DNA from: Marinobacterium rhizophilum
GTDB taxonomy: Bacteria; Pseudomonadota; Gammaproteobacteria; Pseudomonadales; Balneatricaceae
NCBI RefSeq assembly: GCF_024397915.1
Contig: NZ_CP073347.1
Location: 2,046,001-2,110,000, forward strand
Direction: 5' to 3'
DNA: 64,000 nt
The translations under genes and the position numbers were made by a program. Under the pieces are notes generated by a model. That model saw only the letters and a program-made list of their open reading frames with translations, was not told where the DNA came from and did no database searches. Positions 62,885-64,000 of this stretch are shown piece after piece (positions within the stretch are counted from its first letter, which is position 1; each line of letters starts with the position of its first letter).

Positions 62885-64000
62885 TTACAAGCGCGCCAGC
62901 AGCGCCTGGCGGATCTCGTTGTCGCTCAGGACTATGGGGTTGGTTTTCATGCTGTTGCCGCCGCTGCCGGCAATGACCCCGGGCAGGTCGGCCTCGGTCA
63001 TACCAAAAGCTGACAGCCGTGGCAGCTCACACGCTTCGATCCAGCTGTCGAGCAACCCGACCAGCGCGTCACAGCCTGCTTCAATGCTGTCTTCTTCGAC
63101 GCCCAGCCAGCCTGCCACCCGGGCGTACTTGGCCAGCGCCTGGCTCGTCGGCGCCCGTTCACGCAGCGCCGCTATGTTCATCGCCGTGGCCATCGCCAGC
63201 AAGGTGCCGCAGGCCACGCCGTGGGGAATGGGAAAGCAGGCCCCCAGCGGCGAGGCCATGCCGTGTACCGACCCCAGCCCCGCCTGGGCCAGGCAGATAC
63301 CGGACAGCATGGCGGCATAGGCCAGCTGGCCCGGGTCCCTCACCGGCGTCGCTCCCAGGGGATCAAAGCCTGCCGCAAAGGCCTTGATACCGCTTTGGGC
63401 CAGGGCATCGGTAAAGGCGCTGGCACGGGTCGATACGTAGGACTCCAGCAGCTGGGTCAGGGCATCCATGGCATTGGCCATCAATACCTGGGGCGGGCAG
63501 CTGTGCAGCAGGTCCGGGTCCACCAGGGCGACACGCGGCAGCAATTTTTCATCCCGGAATGACTTCTTGAAACCTCCGGTGCCATGGCGCGTCAGCACCG
63601 CATTCTTGGTCATTTCGCTGCCGGTACCGGCGGTTGTCGGCACCGCCACCAGCGGCAGGCTCGGGCCCCGATAAGGCAGTTCCGGCCCTACGCCCTCCAG
63701 GTACTCCATCACCGAATGCTGTACCGGCAGCAGGCCGGCGATAGCCTTGGCGGCATCCAGCGCACTGCCACCGCCAATCCCGAGCACCATATCGATACCG
63801 TAATCGCCGTACTGGCCGACCACCTCATCCACCTGTTCGGGGCTGGGCTCGCCGGCAATGGAGACCTGTACCCAGCCCAGGCCCGCGTCCTTCAACCGGC
63901 CCTGCAACTGCGCCCAGCGCTCGCTGCCGACAAAGGATCGACCACCGGTCACGATCAGTACCCTTGTGCCCAGGGACGCCAGTACATCGGTCAGCTGATC
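62885..64000 (-). CDS. Iron-containing alcohol dehydrogenase (5' partial)
   Basis: The frame is open to the window end and reads TRVLIVTGGRSF just inside it, so the start lies beyond 64000; a GTG at 63952 is internal. The NAD loop is VLGIGGGSALDAAKAIAG. The metal-site segment reads AMDALTQLLESYVS, with glutamine where FucO-type enzymes have a histidine, and SVHGMASPLGACFPIPHG keeps two of the usual histidines but has serine at the catalytic one. Several subfamilies have such changes. Substrate unknown. Confidence 0.85.
   Translation of the reverse strand, partial: DQLTDVLASLGTRVLIVTGGRSFVGSERWAQLQGRLKDAGLGWVQVSIAGEPSPEQVDEVVGQYGDYGIDMVLGIGGGSALDAAKAIAGLLPVQHSVMEYLEGVGPELPYRGPSLPLVAVPTTAGTGSEMTKNAVLTRHGTGGFKKSFRDEKLLPRVALVDPDLLHSCPPQVLMANAMDALTQLLESYVSTRASAFTDALAQSGIKAFAAGFDPLGATPVRDPGQLAYAAMLSGICLAQAGLGSVHGMASPLGACFPIPHGVACGTLLAMATAMNIAALRERAPTSQALAKYARVAGWLGVEEDSIEAGCDALVGLLDSWIEACELPRLSAFGMTEADLPGVIAGSGGNSMKTNPIVLSDNEIRQALLARL

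Overview
The window is GC-rich gammaproteobacterial chromosome, probably from the Oceanospirillales/Pseudomonadales side (Marinobacterium- or Pseudomonas-like). The grounds are the gene complement (EI-Ntr ptsP, a CbrA-like SLC5/STAC protein, PdxB, Mqo, SpeD proenzyme, recC-recB-recD) and a dusA - tal - STAS - PP2C - mlaA block that, as I recall, resembles the neighbourhood of tal in Pseudomonas. I found no rRNA, convincing tRNA, CRISPR array, prophage or complete insertion sequence. Almost all of the DNA is ordinary core genome. The unusual material lies in the gaps and in a few domain architectures.

Layout. 1-5838: a tightly overlapping plus-strand operon of four glycosyltransferases, a NodB-like deacetylase and a histidine phosphatase, for a surface or exported glycan of unknown structure. 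5961-12890: an orphan 122-residue protein, a DEDDh exonuclease with an RlmI-like methyltransferase, heat-shock protease htpX, an ATP-NAD-kinase-like protein, a PilZ protein whose stop codon lies in the end of a MITE, pdxB, and a WGR-like small protein. 12968-22604: speD, dgkA with a phosphoethanolamine transferase, dusA, tal, an HsbA/HsbR-like partner-switching pair, mlaA and a porin. Two candidate small RNAs lie here. One (18784-18921, minus) has seven GGA motifs, four of the hairpins presenting GGA in the loop, and a terminator, which is the layout of a CsrB/RsmY-type CsrA sponge. The other (12968-13157, minus) has a Fur-box-like promoter and a terminator, as in iron-starvation RNAs. 23191-33004: hrpA, a class II amidotransferase, a bactofilin overlapping an M23 peptidase gene by 91 bases, ppnN and a PIN-PhoH protein. 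33566-40997: mqo, yidD, a kinase-less CbrA-like SLC5-STAC protein, mscS, a YgiM-like SH3 protein, an NsrR-type regulator, a glutaredoxin and a 44-residue membrane peptide. 41008-49700: the complete recC-recB-recD operon. 49892-56510: two small proteins, ndh, ptsP, and an N-formylglutamate-amidohydrolase-like domain fused to a DUF1704/QEGLA (HExxxH) peptidase. 56646-64000: a 57-residue membrane peptide, an amidotransferase paralogue lacking its catalytic cysteine, an aldehyde dehydrogenase, a decayed PAP2-phosphatase gene, a GlxA-type regulator with an MFS transporter, an endonuclease/exonuclease/phosphatase gene whose 3' end is triplicated, and an iron-type alcohol dehydrogenase running off the window.

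The points most worth following are the two small-RNA candidates; a heptanucleotide repeat (GGNGCRA) that occurs twice, each time just after a stop codon and in the sense direction; the MITE; the kinase-less CbrA-like protein; and the QEGLA fusion.
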